From the NCBI GenBank assembly GCA_014381825.1, contig JACNKX010000081.1, positions 62,001 through 126,000 on the forward strand: DNA of 64,000 bases, given 5' to 3'. Positions 17,377-26,219 of the stretch are shown one piece after another. The position numbers and the translations under genes are program-made. How positions within the stretch are numbered: position 1 is the first letter of the stretch; every line of letters starts with the position of its first letter. The notes beneath the pieces are model-generated. The model ran no database searches and was not told the DNA's origin. It saw only the letters and a list, made by a program, of their open reading frames with translations. This DNA is from Planctomycetota bacterium (GTDB taxonomy: Bacteria > Planctomycetota > Planctomycetia > Pirellulales > Pirellulaceae).

Positions 17377-17448
17377 GTTTAACGGCAAGCCGAAGGCGAC
17401 CGTGTTTCTGTCGGCACCATCGTAATCGCCTTCGGCTTGCCGTTAAAC
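17377..17448. repeat. Palindromic repeat, 23-base perfect arms
   Basis: Arms at 17377-17399 (beginning GTTTAACGGCAAGCCGAAGG) and 17426-17448 are perfect inverse copies around a 26-base loop. The element sits between the permease and the response regulator. It has no T-run, so it is more likely a dispersed mobile palindrome than a classical terminator, although it may act as one. Confidence 0.75.
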
Positions 17449-17469
17449 AATTAATAAGCAACATCATCG

Positions 17470-18177
17470 ATGACTCACGCATCACATCACCACCGAATCT
17501 TGCTTGTCGAAGACGACGCGCCGCTGGCGTCTATGGTTGCCGACTTTCTCGCGCCGCAAGGATTCGATGTCGCGATCGAAGGACGCGGCGACGCGGCAGT
17601 TGCGAGAATCCTCTCTGAGCAACCCGACGTTGTCGTTCTTGATGTAAATCTCCCAGGGCTCGATGGCCTCTCCGTTTGCCGCGCTGTACGCGCACAGTAT
17701 CGAGGAGCAATCGTGATGCTGACGGCGCGCGGAGAAGAGATCGATGAAGTTCTCGGTCTGGAGGTAGGTGCGGATGACTATTTAGCCAAGCCAGTACGGC
17801 CACGCGCATTGCTGGCGAGGCTACGCACGCATTTGCGCCGGTCTACAGCTACCAATGCAGCTGAGCTTGGCCAACCGATCACAGTTGGCTCGCTCGTCGT
17901 TGATGCCTCACGGCGCAGCGTCGAGATCGAAGGCGTGGAATTGGACCTGACGTCGGCGGAGTTCGAACTGCTGCAATTCCTCGCCGAGAATGCCGGTCGA
18001 ACGGTGAGCCGCAACGACATTTATCAGCATATCCACGGCATGAAATTCGATGGCCTGGATCGCTCTATTGACTTGCGGATCTCTCGTCTTAGGAAGAAAG
18101 TTGGTGACGATCCTGCCAAACCGAAACGAATTAAATCGGTGAGAGGCGTCGGATATATCCTGGCGAGTGATCCATGA
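17470..18177 (+). CDS. OmpR/PhoB-family response regulator
   Basis: This 235-residue protein has an N-terminal receiver domain (ILLVEDDAPL; phospho-acceptor Asp58 in VVVLDVNLPGLDG; conserved Thr in MLTARG; Lys in LAKPVRP). A winged-helix output domain follows (ELDLTSAEFELLQFLAENAG, then LDRSIDLRISRLRKKVGDD and IKSVRGVGYIL). All key receiver residues are present, so it should be activatable. The coding end overlaps the start of the kinase gene by four bases, implying translational coupling. Its position after the export cluster suggests that it controls that cluster, which is inference only. Confidence 0.93.
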   Translation: MTHASHHHRILLVEDDAPLASMVADFLAPQGFDVAIEGRGDAAVARILSEQPDVVVLDVNLPGLDGLSVCRAVRAQYRGAIVMLTARGEEIDEVLGLEVGADDYLAKPVRPRALLARLRTHLRRSTATNAAELGQPITVGSLVVDASRRSVEIEGVELDLTSAEFELLQFLAENAGRTVSRNDIYQHIHGMKFDGLDRSIDLRISRLRKKVGDDPAKPKRIKSVRGVGYILASDP

Positions 18178-19763
18178 CACGGCTCTTCATTGGTCTCTAT
18201 ATCGGTGTACTCGCTGTCCTATTTGCGGCGTGGTACATCCACGGCATCGTTTTGACGCAACGGTCGGAAGCCGACTTGGCGCGGGTCATCGAGACGGCGC
18301 ATGGAGGTGGCGCCCGACTGGTTGCAAGTGAATTGGACGCCGCACCTCCGGAAAGTCAAGTTCAGACGCTGAACCGCTTGCGCGAACGATTTGACTATCC
18401 GGTCAGTATTATCGCACGGACCGATCTCCCCAGCGGAATTCAGCGGCGGTTGGCGACGGGTGCGGACGTTTCCTATTTCAGCCCGCGTGAAAAAGCCTTC
18501 GTTGTAGTGGCAATATTGTCGAACAAGTCCGAAGTCGTTCGCCTCGGTCCGTTCCCGAATTACGAACTCATTGAAATCGAAAACTCGATCGGAGGGTGGC
18601 TACGGCTCGCTTCCGTGAAGCTCGAGTCGGTCTCGCTCGAGAATCGAACAGCCGTCCTTGAGGAGATTCAACAGAAGTTCGAGTTTCCAATCGAGATGGC
18701 GAAACGACGGGAGTTGCCGAGCGGAACTCAGGAAAGGCTCGGCAAGGGAACGGAAGTTGTCTTTTTCCGGCAAGGCGACGATCGTTGGTTCGCGGCTACG
18801 CCCCTGACGGGCGGAACCGAAGTCGTCCGCTGCGGGCCGTTTCCAAGCTTCGAGCGAATCGAGCAAAAAGCCGCCGCTACGACATTGGCGTTCGTGCTGC
18901 TTCCTGTTGCATTGGCGATTGCATTACTCCTACGACCTGTTGTATTGCAACTGCGTCGCGTCGAACACGCGGCCAAGTCGATTGCAGAGGGTGACTTGAG
19001 CGCGCGTGTTGACGAGCACCGAGTTCGCGCGGCGAAGCCGCTGGCCGAAGCATTCAACAACATGGCAAACCGCACGGAGACTGTTGTGCGGACTCAGCGT
19101 GAGCTTCTGCAAGCCGTTTCTCATGAACTTCGTACGCCATTGTCGCGAATGCGATTTGCGATCGACTTGATCGAGACGGCCCATGACGACGCGGAACGCA
19201 AGCAGCGGCTCGAATCGCTGGATGCAGCTACCGAGGAGCTAGATGGACTAGTCGGCGAGCTGCTCAGTTATGTGCAAATGGAAACCGCCGAGCCTCATTT
19301 GAACTGCGAAGACATTGCGTTGGACCAGACGCTTGGCGTACTGCTCCCAAAGTACGAGGGGCTGTATCCGGAAGTTGAATTTCGCGCCGACGATAATCCA
19401 GCTGAAACGCTCGTCTCAGCTGACCGATCTGCGTTCCAACGAGCGATCGGAAATCTTGTAAGCAACGCCGGACGTTTCGCGAAGTCGCGAGTGACGGTAA
19501 CGGCGGAGTCGAACGGAAAGTCGATCAGCATCAACGTCGATGACGATGGAAAAGGAATCGCTGAAGCCGATCGACAGCGAGTCTTCGAACCTTTCGTCAG
19601 ATTGGACGACGATGCGAATGGGCAAGGTGCAGGTCTCGGTCTCGCGCTTGTCAGAAGGATCGTTTCACGACACGGCGGCTCGGTCGAAGTGCAAACGAGT
19701 CCGCTCGGAGGGTGTCGTATTACGACGATTTGGCCAAAGCCTGCTGCGCTCGAAGCTGAGTGA
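18174..19763 (+). CDS. Sensor histidine kinase with internally duplicated sensor domain
   Basis: This is a 529-residue kinase. Membrane segments at about 4-25 and 234-254 flank a sensor region of about 205 residues. That region consists of two similar halves, about 66-138 and 162-232. Both read F-[DE]-[YF]-P early, LPSG in the middle, and EVVR-x-GPFP near the end. A HAMP linker (LRRVEHAAKSIAEGDLSARV) follows, then a HisKA box with His317 in AVSHELRTPLSRMRF, and a HATPase domain with N (NLVSNAG), G1 (DDDGKGI), F (VFEPFVR) and G2 (GAGLGLALV) boxes. The kinase looks intact. Its signal is unknown. Overlap with the upstream regulator gene makes them a cognate pair. Confidence 0.92.
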   Translation: MTRLFIGLYIGVLAVLFAAWYIHGIVLTQRSEADLARVIETAHGGGARLVASELDAAPPESQVQTLNRLRERFDYPVSIIARTDLPSGIQRRLATGADVSYFSPREKAFVVVAILSNKSEVVRLGPFPNYELIEIENSIGGWLRLASVKLESVSLENRTAVLEEIQQKFEFPIEMAKRRELPSGTQERLGKGTEVVFFRQGDDRWFAATPLTGGTEVVRCGPFPSFERIEQKAAATTLAFVLLPVALAIALLLRPVVLQLRRVEHAAKSIAEGDLSARVDEHRVRAAKPLAEAFNNMANRTETVVRTQRELLQAVSHELRTPLSRMRFAIDLIETAHDDAERKQRLESLDAATEELDGLVGELLSYVQMETAEPHLNCEDIALDQTLGVLLPKYEGLYPEVEFRADDNPAETLVSADRSAFQRAIGNLVSNAGRFAKSRVTVTAESNGKSISINVDDDGKGIAEADRQRVFEPFVRLDDDANGQGAGLGLALVRRIVSRHGGSVEVQTSPLGGCRITTIWPKPAALEAE

Positions 19764-20020
19764 ACTCGATCGACGATGACATACGCAGCGATGCGCGACA
19801 GCGATGGTCGTCGTTCCTGTCGCTGAGGGAGCGGTGATGTATCGGCTTGTATCATTTTCGGCCTACGCGGTTGCACGCCGTGTTCTAATCCGGACACAAT
19901 CGAGCGACTCGTATTAATCAGTAGCCTCATTCGGACTCAAGGGGGACGGATGTCAGGATGTGTCACGCACCATAATCCCGTCAGGATCGAGTAATTAGTA
20001 GTCGCTCAAGGACATTCGAT

Positions 20021-23000
20021 ATGAATAGAATTGGTTACATTTGGAGTTTCACCGCATACGTTTGTATCGCATTGCTTGGTTCAAGCTTCACTCCCGGTGG
20101 GGCAGGATCCGCTCCCGCGTCAGCCGCTAATACGACCATTTCTCCGCACGAGCCCGTCCCTGTCGGACACCCCACGTTTGTGAGTCCACACGCTTCGCCG
20201 ATTGCAATCCGTGGCGACCATGTCTTTGTAGTGAACACACCGTCCGACACGGTCGACGTGATTGATCGAAAGACTCGAAAGATCCTGCTGCGAGTGAACG
20301 TCGGTATCGATCCAGTGAGTATCGCTGTACGACCTGACGGTGAAGAAGTCTGGGTGTCGAACCACGTTTCAGATTCGGTGAGTGTGATTGATAACGACTC
20401 AGAAAGTCCAACTTATCTGCAAGTCGTCGCCACGGTGCAGGAGTTCGATTCGGAATCGAAGGCGACCCGTTTTGATGAGCCCGTGGGGATTGCCTTCGCC
20501 AGCAATGACAAAGCTTACGTAGCATTGTCTTCGGAGAATCAGATCGCCGTCATCGATGTAGCCACTCGCAAAGTAAGCAAGAGGCTTACCATCACGGCTC
20601 AGGACCCGAGAGCAATCACCGTGCGAGGGGATCGACTTTATGTCATTCCATTCGAGTCGAACAACAAGACGCAGCTCTCCGGCGGTGCAGGGGACAAGAT
20701 CGACGGCGACCTAGTTACATTCGACGCGTGGAACCATTCGATTGCTAACAACAATGTTTTGTCGATCGGTCACGTGGTCGACATTATCAAACATCCTGAA
20801 GTTCCCGATCGCGACCTATACATCTTTGACACGAAGACCGACGAACTGGTCGAAGTCGTTGATACGCTTGGCACGTTACTATACGGATTGACCGTCGACT
20901 CAAAAGGGGGCGTCTTCGTCGCTCAGACGGACGCGCGCAACCAAGTTAACGGTCGCTCGGGAAGTAAAAAACATGGTCTATCGGAATTGCAGAATCGCGC
21001 GTTCCTGAACCAGATCACGAGAGTTGGCTTCAAGGACGGTTTCGCCAAAAGACCGGAGTTCATTGACCTCGAGCCTCTGCCGCCACAACATCCTGAACGG
21101 GGGCAGGCACTTGCGACGCCGTTTGCGATTCAAATCAGTAATGACGATTCGACACTAGTAGTCTCGGCGGCGGGATCAGACAAACTCTTCACCGTCGATG
21201 CGGTAAGCGGCGAGGTGCTAGGACGTATTGCTGTTGGAGCTGTGCCACGTGGGATCGCCCTCGAGAATTCGGAAAATGGAAAGCCGTCACAGGCGTGGGT
21301 ACTCAATGCCGTGGCAAACACGGTGTCATTGGTCGATTTGTCCGACGCTGCCGATCCGCAAATCGTCGGGTTCGTTCCCCTCGAAGATCCGACGCACCGG
21401 CAAGTTAAGCTTGGACGCACCTGGTTCAATGACGCTGACACATCGACAACTGGAACGTTTTCCTGTGCGAGCTGTCATCCCGACGGTCACACGGATCAGC
21501 TGCTTTGGGTCATCAAGACTCCGATCGTGACCGGAGGCGATCAGATCATGCCTCGTTCAACAATGCCGATTCGCGGTCTGCGGGATACGGCTCCATTTCA
21601 CTGGGACGGAATCCCCGGTGATCCGTACGGTGGCAACAACAGTGCGAATATTCACGGATCAGACCCGCCCAACAGCAGTATTGACGATCCGGAAAGCACG
21701 ACGCGAAATGTGATCGACGGTGGTCTCGCCGCGACGATGCTCCTGGATGGTGACAAGACGGTCAACGATGAAGGCAAGTCCGGTGCGCTGTCCGCGGCCG
21801 AACGCGACGACATGGCGACGTTCCTGCTCAGCGTGCCTTACCCACCCGCGCAGCGACGCGCCTATGACAATGTCGTTTCGAATCGAGCCGAACAAGGCTT
21901 CGAGTTGTTTCATATCAAGGGGCATCTCGATGGCAAGCCTGCGCCGAACGTTTGTGGAAACTGTCATCGAATGCCATTCCTGGTAAGTACGAATACGCCG
22001 GGCACCGGTATGGACGCGCCCACGTGGCGAGGCGCTTATGATCGCTTTTTGATCTTGCCGCAGGGGCGCTTGAATATCATTGATTTCGATTTCTATCGAC
22101 GCATCGCCGAAGAGGGAATTCCCGAGCGAAAAATGTGGCAGTTCTCGTGGCAGGGCCAACGTCGCTTCGATCCAATCTGGGACATGGTTTTGGAAGGAAG
22201 CACAGGCTTCTCTGGATCATTCGGGCGACAGGTAACGCTGAATGAGTCGTCTGCCAAGGACGAATTGACCGGCGATTTGCTGAGTGCTTTAGAACAGTCG
22301 GCCGGTGAAGGCGCGATCGTGTTGGAAGGCGAGGGGGTCTTTCTCGACGAAGGCTCAAGCGATCGCGTGGCATTGCAGTTTGATGGCAACGATTATGTGG
22401 CCCGTGAGCCGACGGCGCTAGCCGCGGGCGGTCGTGGAGGGCCTGCGGCTAGCGCCGTCGGCTCAGGAGATCGCGTCCAGCACGTGTTCTCCCGAACGGA
22501 GCTAGTTGCGTTGGCGAACGACAGCAAGTTCTCAGGCACTTTTACCGGGCGGCACGGTGTCAAAGCCGATGTCGACCATCCACAGCCCGCCATTTGGACA
22601 CTCAGTCCGCTCGAACGGCAAAGCGGAAGGCAAGAATTTCCAATTCTGTATGATGGCAATAACAGCATGACAATAAGCGGCCGACATATTCACGAAGATG
22701 CGAATGTGTTCGTCGACGGAAGGCGAGTCAGTGGCAGCGTGAGTCTTGAAGACGGCGAGAAACTCGTCATCAACTTATCCTCCTTGCCATCGGTCGGAAT
22801 GCACTTGCTACAGATACAGAATCCCAACGGGATGTTCAGTAATGACTTCATCTTCCACATCACAAAAGATGCGGAGTCCGCCGCAGAGCAAAAGCATCGC
22901 ACCGACGCAGAACACAGGGACGTTCGTGAGGCATTAGCGACAGCAGTTTCGAAGGGTGATCTGGAAGAGACGAAGAAGCTTCTTCGCCGGGGAGTACGGC

Positions 23001-23425
23001 GAATTAACGAACGGCAACCTGGAAGTGGTGGGACTGCGCTCAGTGCTGCCTCACTTCACGGGCACCTTGAGATGGTCAAGTATTTGATTGAGCGTGGTGC
23101 AAACGTCGAGGCCACGAACCGAGACGGAAACACACCGCTCCTTGTCGCGGCGTTCATGTGTCGTTCTGAGATCGTGCAGTTACTTCTTGAGAATGGCGCT
23201 TCTCCTCTCACAAAGAATGGACGAGGAGAAACTTCGATCGATGTGGTTTCATCGCCCTGGACGAAGGAACTCGCGGACTTCTACATCGGGATCGGTAACG
23301 CGGTCGGGATCAAGCTTGATCTTGAATTTATCGAGCGGGAACGCCCCGAAATCGCGGAGCTACTTCGGGAACACGCCGAAAGTAATGCTCCACCCGTCAA
23401 AGACGCCAGGAAAACTGACAAATAG
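20021..23425 (+). CDS. Exported YVTN-propeller / di-heme cytochrome / ankyrin fusion protein
   Basis: This is a 1134-residue protein. The leader is a signal peptide (about 1-35). Residues about 45-450 form a YVTN-type propeller (VIDRKTRKILLRVNVGIDPV; LFTVDAVSGEVLGRIAVGAV). Two heme motifs follow, CASCH at 482-486 and CGNCH at 645-649, within a region resembling MauG/di-heme peroxidase-like proteins. An IPT/TIG-like beta module lies at about 860-950 (NNSMTISGRHIHEDANVFVD). Ankyrin repeats occupy about 965-1090 (HLEMVKYLIERGANVEATNR; RSEIVQLLLENGASPLTKNG). Ankyrin repeats on an exported cytochrome are unusual and suggest a protein-binding tail. A 59-base palindrome lies in frame at residues about 796-815. 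The gene is preceded by 257 bases with no recognised feature. Confidence 0.82.
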   Translation: MNRIGYIWSFTAYVCIALLGSSFTPGGAGSAPASAANTTISPHEPVPVGHPTFVSPHASPIAIRGDHVFVVNTPSDTVDVIDRKTRKILLRVNVGIDPVSIAVRPDGEEVWVSNHVSDSVSVIDNDSESPTYLQVVATVQEFDSESKATRFDEPVGIAFASNDKAYVALSSENQIAVIDVATRKVSKRLTITAQDPRAITVRGDRLYVIPFESNNKTQLSGGAGDKIDGDLVTFDAWNHSIANNNVLSIGHVVDIIKHPEVPDRDLYIFDTKTDELVEVVDTLGTLLYGLTVDSKGGVFVAQTDARNQVNGRSGSKKHGLSELQNRAFLNQITRVGFKDGFAKRPEFIDLEPLPPQHPERGQALATPFAIQISNDDSTLVVSAAGSDKLFTVDAVSGEVLGRIAVGAVPRGIALENSENGKPSQAWVLNAVANTVSLVDLSDAADPQIVGFVPLEDPTHRQVKLGRTWFNDADTSTTGTFSCASCHPDGHTDQLLWVIKTPIVTGGDQIMPRSTMPIRGLRDTAPFHWDGIPGDPYGGNNSANIHGSDPPNSSIDDPESTTRNVIDGGLAATMLLDGDKTVNDEGKSGALSAAERDDMATFLLSVPYPPAQRRAYDNVVSNRAEQGFELFHIKGHLDGKPAPNVCGNCHRMPFLVSTNTPGTGMDAPTWRGAYDRFLILPQGRLNIIDFDFYRRIAEEGIPERKMWQFSWQGQRRFDPIWDMVLEGSTGFSGSFGRQVTLNESSAKDELTGDLLSALEQSAGEGAIVLEGEGVFLDEGSSDRVALQFDGNDYVAREPTALAAGGRGGPAASAVGSGDRVQHVFSRTELVALANDSKFSGTFTGRHGVKADVDHPQPAIWTLSPLERQSGRQEFPILYDGNNSMTISGRHIHEDANVFVDGRRVSGSVSLEDGEKLVINLSSLPSVGMHLLQIQNPNGMFSNDFIFHITKDAESAAEQKHRTDAEHRDVREALATAVSKGDLEETKKLLRRGVRRINERQPGSGGTALSAASLHGHLEMVKYLIERGANVEATNRDGNTPLLVAAFMCRSEIVQLLLENGASPLTKNGRGETSIDVVSSPWTKELADFYIGIGNAVGIKLDLEFIERERPEIAELLREHAESNAPPVKDARKTDK
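22406..22464. repeat. Palindromic repeat inserted in frame in a coding sequence
   Basis: The 20-base arms GAGCCGACGGCGCTAGCCGC (22406-22425) and the exact inverse (22445-22464) flank a 19-base loop. The element is translated as an Ala/Gly-rich insert between NDYVAR and GDRVQHVF. Its composition differs from the flanking protein. The reading frame is preserved across it. Confidence 0.85.
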
Positions 23426-23813
23426 GAATTCTCGGGGCGAGCAATCTCGGAGGTCTTATGACTAGGATGGACGCGAAGTGTGCGGCGGTGCTAATACGCG
23501 AAGCAACGAAAGAATGATGTGCGCGATCACTCGCATTCTCTAGTTCGTTCTACATAGACATGGCCGGCTTGCCGCGAGATTGGCGATTTCATGTGTCCAC
23601 TTGAGCGTCGATCAGCGGCAACCGGCCACCTTTGTTCAGATGAACGGCGTGAGACCGACCGACATTGTCGCTATGCTTAGAGCAATTACACTGCTCTTGT
23701 TACTTTTGTTCTTCCTGTCGCGAGCAACTCTTTAGGATCTCAGTCGCTTGTAGTCGACAGAATGAAAGCTCTTATGAAACCTTAGATCCTTTGCGTAATC
23801 ATTAGGATTAGTC
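23426..23813. other. Intergenic region, no gene supported
   Basis: This stretch of 388 bases separates the cytochrome fusion gene from the PQQ-like propeller gene. It carries no plausible ORF, no strong hairpin and no recognised repeat. The lower-GC part just before 23814 could hold the promoter of the next gene. Confidence 0.4.
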
Positions 23814-25151
23814 ATGTTCATGAAAACCTGCCTGACGATACTATTATCTTGCCTCTTGTTAGTTGTCACCCAACTCGACGCAAAATCGCCGGCTGAAGCT
23901 ACAGCGACCAACTGGCATCAATGGCGAGGCCCCGAAGCAAATGGTGTTTCCAGAACTGCGAAGCCGCCGATACTGTGGGGCGAAGACAAAAACATTGCCT
24001 GGAAAGTGCCGATTGACGGAAACGGTGGTTCAACGCCAATCATCTGGGAGGACAAAGTCTTCTTGTTGACCGCGATCAACACGGGAAAGGTCGATCCATC
24101 ACTTCCGAAGCCGGAAGACCAGCCAGAGCGAGTATTCGGCATCAAACATCCGAACACGAGCTACAAGTTCGTCGTGCTTTGTCTGGATCGCGCGACGGGC
24201 AAAGAACTGTGGCGGCGAATGGCAACCGAACGCGTCCCGCACGAAGGACATCACAACGATAACGATTTCGCTTCCGCTTCTCCCACGACCGACGGCGAAC
24301 GGCTCTACTGTTGGTTTGGTTCGGCTGGTTTGTATTGTTACGACCTGGATGGCAAGAAGCTTTGGAAACGAGACCTCGGAAAGGCTCACATCGGAGCGAG
24401 CCTCGGCGAAGGTAGTTCGCCTGTCGTTCACGACGGCAAGGTCGTGATCGTGCGCGACCACTCACGCCAATCGACCATCGAAGTATTTGACGCGAAGACC
24501 GGTGAAACGCAATGGAAAGAGGAACGCGATGAAGGCAACGCATGGGCGACGCCACGTATTCTTCAGCACAGCGGCAAGACGCAGGTGATTACTTCGGGAT
24601 CGAATATGGTTCGCAGCTATGACCTCACGGACGGGGAGGTAATATGGCAATGCAGCGGCCTGTCCAGCAACGCCATTCCTTCACCCGTGGTGGAGGGTGA
24701 CGTTGTTTACTGCATGAGTGGGTACAAAGGCTACTCAGTCCTTGCGCTCCCGCTTTCCGCGACCGGCAACATTTCAGAATCCGACAAGATCATCTGGTCC
24801 AAAAATCGCGGAACACCCTACATTCCGTCGCCAATACTCTACGACGGATTGCTGTACTTCAATCAGTCCAATCAGGCGATTCTCACTTGCCTGGATTCCA
24901 AAACTGGCGCCCCATTTATCGATCGAAAGCGACTTAATGGCGTGTCCAACATATACTCGTCACCCGTCGGTGCCGACGGACGCGTCTACATCACCGGACG
25001 GAACGGCACGACGCTCGTACTGAAGCGATCGAATGACCTGGAAGTCATCGCCACGAACAAGCTGGACGAGCAAATCGATTCATCACCAGCTCTTGCCGGA
25101 GATCAGCTGTTCCTCCGTGGCAGTAATTCGCTTTACTGCATTGGTGAGTAG
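23814..25151 (+). CDS. Secreted PQQ-like beta-propeller (PQQ_2) protein
   Basis: This 445-residue protein has a Sec signal peptide (hydrophobic 5-20, cleavage near LDAKS). The mature part starts WHQWRGPEANGVSR, a signature of planctomycete outer-membrane-assembly-like PQQ_2 proteins. It contains repeated W-strand motifs: GKELWRRM, GKKLWKRDLG, GETQWKEERD, GEVIWQCSGL. Seven or eight blades fit the length. These proteins resemble quinoprotein dehydrogenases, but the residues that bind PQQ and calcium are not evident. I infer a non-enzymatic or unknown periplasmic role. The start at 23814 has AGGA seven bases upstream; ATG 23820 is an alternative. Confidence 0.85.
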   Translation: MFMKTCLTILLSCLLLVVTQLDAKSPAEATATNWHQWRGPEANGVSRTAKPPILWGEDKNIAWKVPIDGNGGSTPIIWEDKVFLLTAINTGKVDPSLPKPEDQPERVFGIKHPNTSYKFVVLCLDRATGKELWRRMATERVPHEGHHNDNDFASASPTTDGERLYCWFGSAGLYCYDLDGKKLWKRDLGKAHIGASLGEGSSPVVHDGKVVIVRDHSRQSTIEVFDAKTGETQWKEERDEGNAWATPRILQHSGKTQVITSGSNMVRSYDLTDGEVIWQCSGLSSNAIPSPVVEGDVVYCMSGYKGYSVLALPLSATGNISESDKIIWSKNRGTPYIPSPILYDGLLYFNQSNQAILTCLDSKTGAPFIDRKRLNGVSNIYSSPVGADGRVYITGRNGTTLVLKRSNDLEVIATNKLDEQIDSSPALAGDQLFLRGSNSLYCIGE

Positions 25152-25300
25152 GTTCGTCGATTGAGCCGACACTCGAACTCGATTTTCGATCGTACCGCTC
25201 CGAGACACCCGCGATCTGTGCGACTACAATCTACATCCGATCGGAGCCGCATTTGTTTGCGTTCCGGCGCGACTAGTTGCGTTTCTATGACATGGAGAGA

Positions 25301-26068
25301 ATGATGCTGCATCAACGATTGGTTTCTCGTATCTTGGTAGTGACGTTGCTGGCAAGTTCGTTTCTTCTAGCTGCAAAGGCTTCCGCCGAAGTGTATGAAC
25401 TCCGAACCTATACGACGAATGAAGGCAAGCTGGAAAACCTGAATGCCCGTTTCCGCGATCACACGGTGCGGTTGTTTAAGAAGCATGGAATGGAATCGGT
25501 CGGATATTGGGTGCCGGTCGATGAACCGAAATCGAAGAACACGCTCATCTACGTCATCAAGCACGAAAGCCGAGACGCAGCCACCGCATCGTGGAAAACC
25601 TTTCTCGCCGATCCCGATTGGAAGAAGGTTGCGAAAGAGTCGCAAGTGGATGGTCAGATCCTGGCCAAGAGACCGGAATCTGTCTTCATGGAAACTACTG
25701 ATTACTCTCCAGCATGGAAGAATGGTGGTTCAAGCGATGACGGGGTGTTCGAACTCCGAATCTACAAGGCAGCCGAAGGCAAACTCGGGAAACTTGACGC
25801 TCGCTTTCGCGACCACACGATTCGCCTCTTCGATAAGCATGGAATGAAGTCGGTCGCCTATTGGCATCCGACCGACGAGCCTGATTCCGCGGACAACTTG
25901 ATTTACATCATCAAACACGAAAGCCGCGACGCCTCGAAGAAGTCTTGGCAGGCGTTTATTGCCGATCCCGACTGGAAGAAAGCTGCCGCAGCATCAGGCG
26001 TCGGACGTCTCGCGAAATCACCAGAGTCGATCTACATGACAGCAACGGATTACTCGGCGATTCGTTGA
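25301..26068 (+). CDS. Exported tandem NIPSNAP-domain protein
   Basis: I choose ATG 25301 (MMLHQRLVSR), which has GGAGAG upstream and yields a signal peptide ending ASAEVYELR. The protein is about 255 residues. Two NIPSNAP domains lie in tandem, each about 105 residues. Both repeat ELR-x-Y, GKL-x-x-L-[ND]-A-R-F-R-D-H-T, LF-K-K/D-KHGM, IKHESRDA and ADPDWKK almost residue for residue, so the duplication is recent. NIPSNAP proteins are ferredoxin-fold dimers of poorly known function. A single polypeptide with two copies could form the dimer internally. A short hairpin follows the stop. Confidence 0.88.
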   Translation: MMLHQRLVSRILVVTLLASSFLLAAKASAEVYELRTYTTNEGKLENLNARFRDHTVRLFKKHGMESVGYWVPVDEPKSKNTLIYVIKHESRDAATASWKTFLADPDWKKVAKESQVDGQILAKRPESVFMETTDYSPAWKNGGSSDDGVFELRIYKAAEGKLGKLDARFRDHTIRLFDKHGMKSVAYWHPTDEPDSADNLIYIIKHESRDASKKSWQAFIADPDWKKAAAASGVGRLAKSPESIYMTATDYSAIR

Positions 26069-26080
26069 GCAACAGTCGTG

Positions 26081-26101
26081 GTGGCGGCTTCTAGCCGCCA
26101 C
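26081..26101 (+). terminator. Hairpin after NIPSNAP gene (possible terminator or repeat)
   Basis: GTGGCGGCT and AGCCGCCAC are nine-base perfect arms with a three-base loop, starting 13 bases after the NIPSNAP stop. No T-tract follows, so factor-independent termination would be weak. It may be another small dispersed palindrome. Confidence 0.4.
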
Positions 26102-26219
26102 AGGTTGTAACCTCAGCGCGGATAAAAGTCCTTCCAAGACTGGCGTCTTTCGTAAACGAAGTCGCCAAGACTTCCGACGTAGTTCACAAACGCCCGCTGT
26201 CGTTTCGTTCAATTCATGC

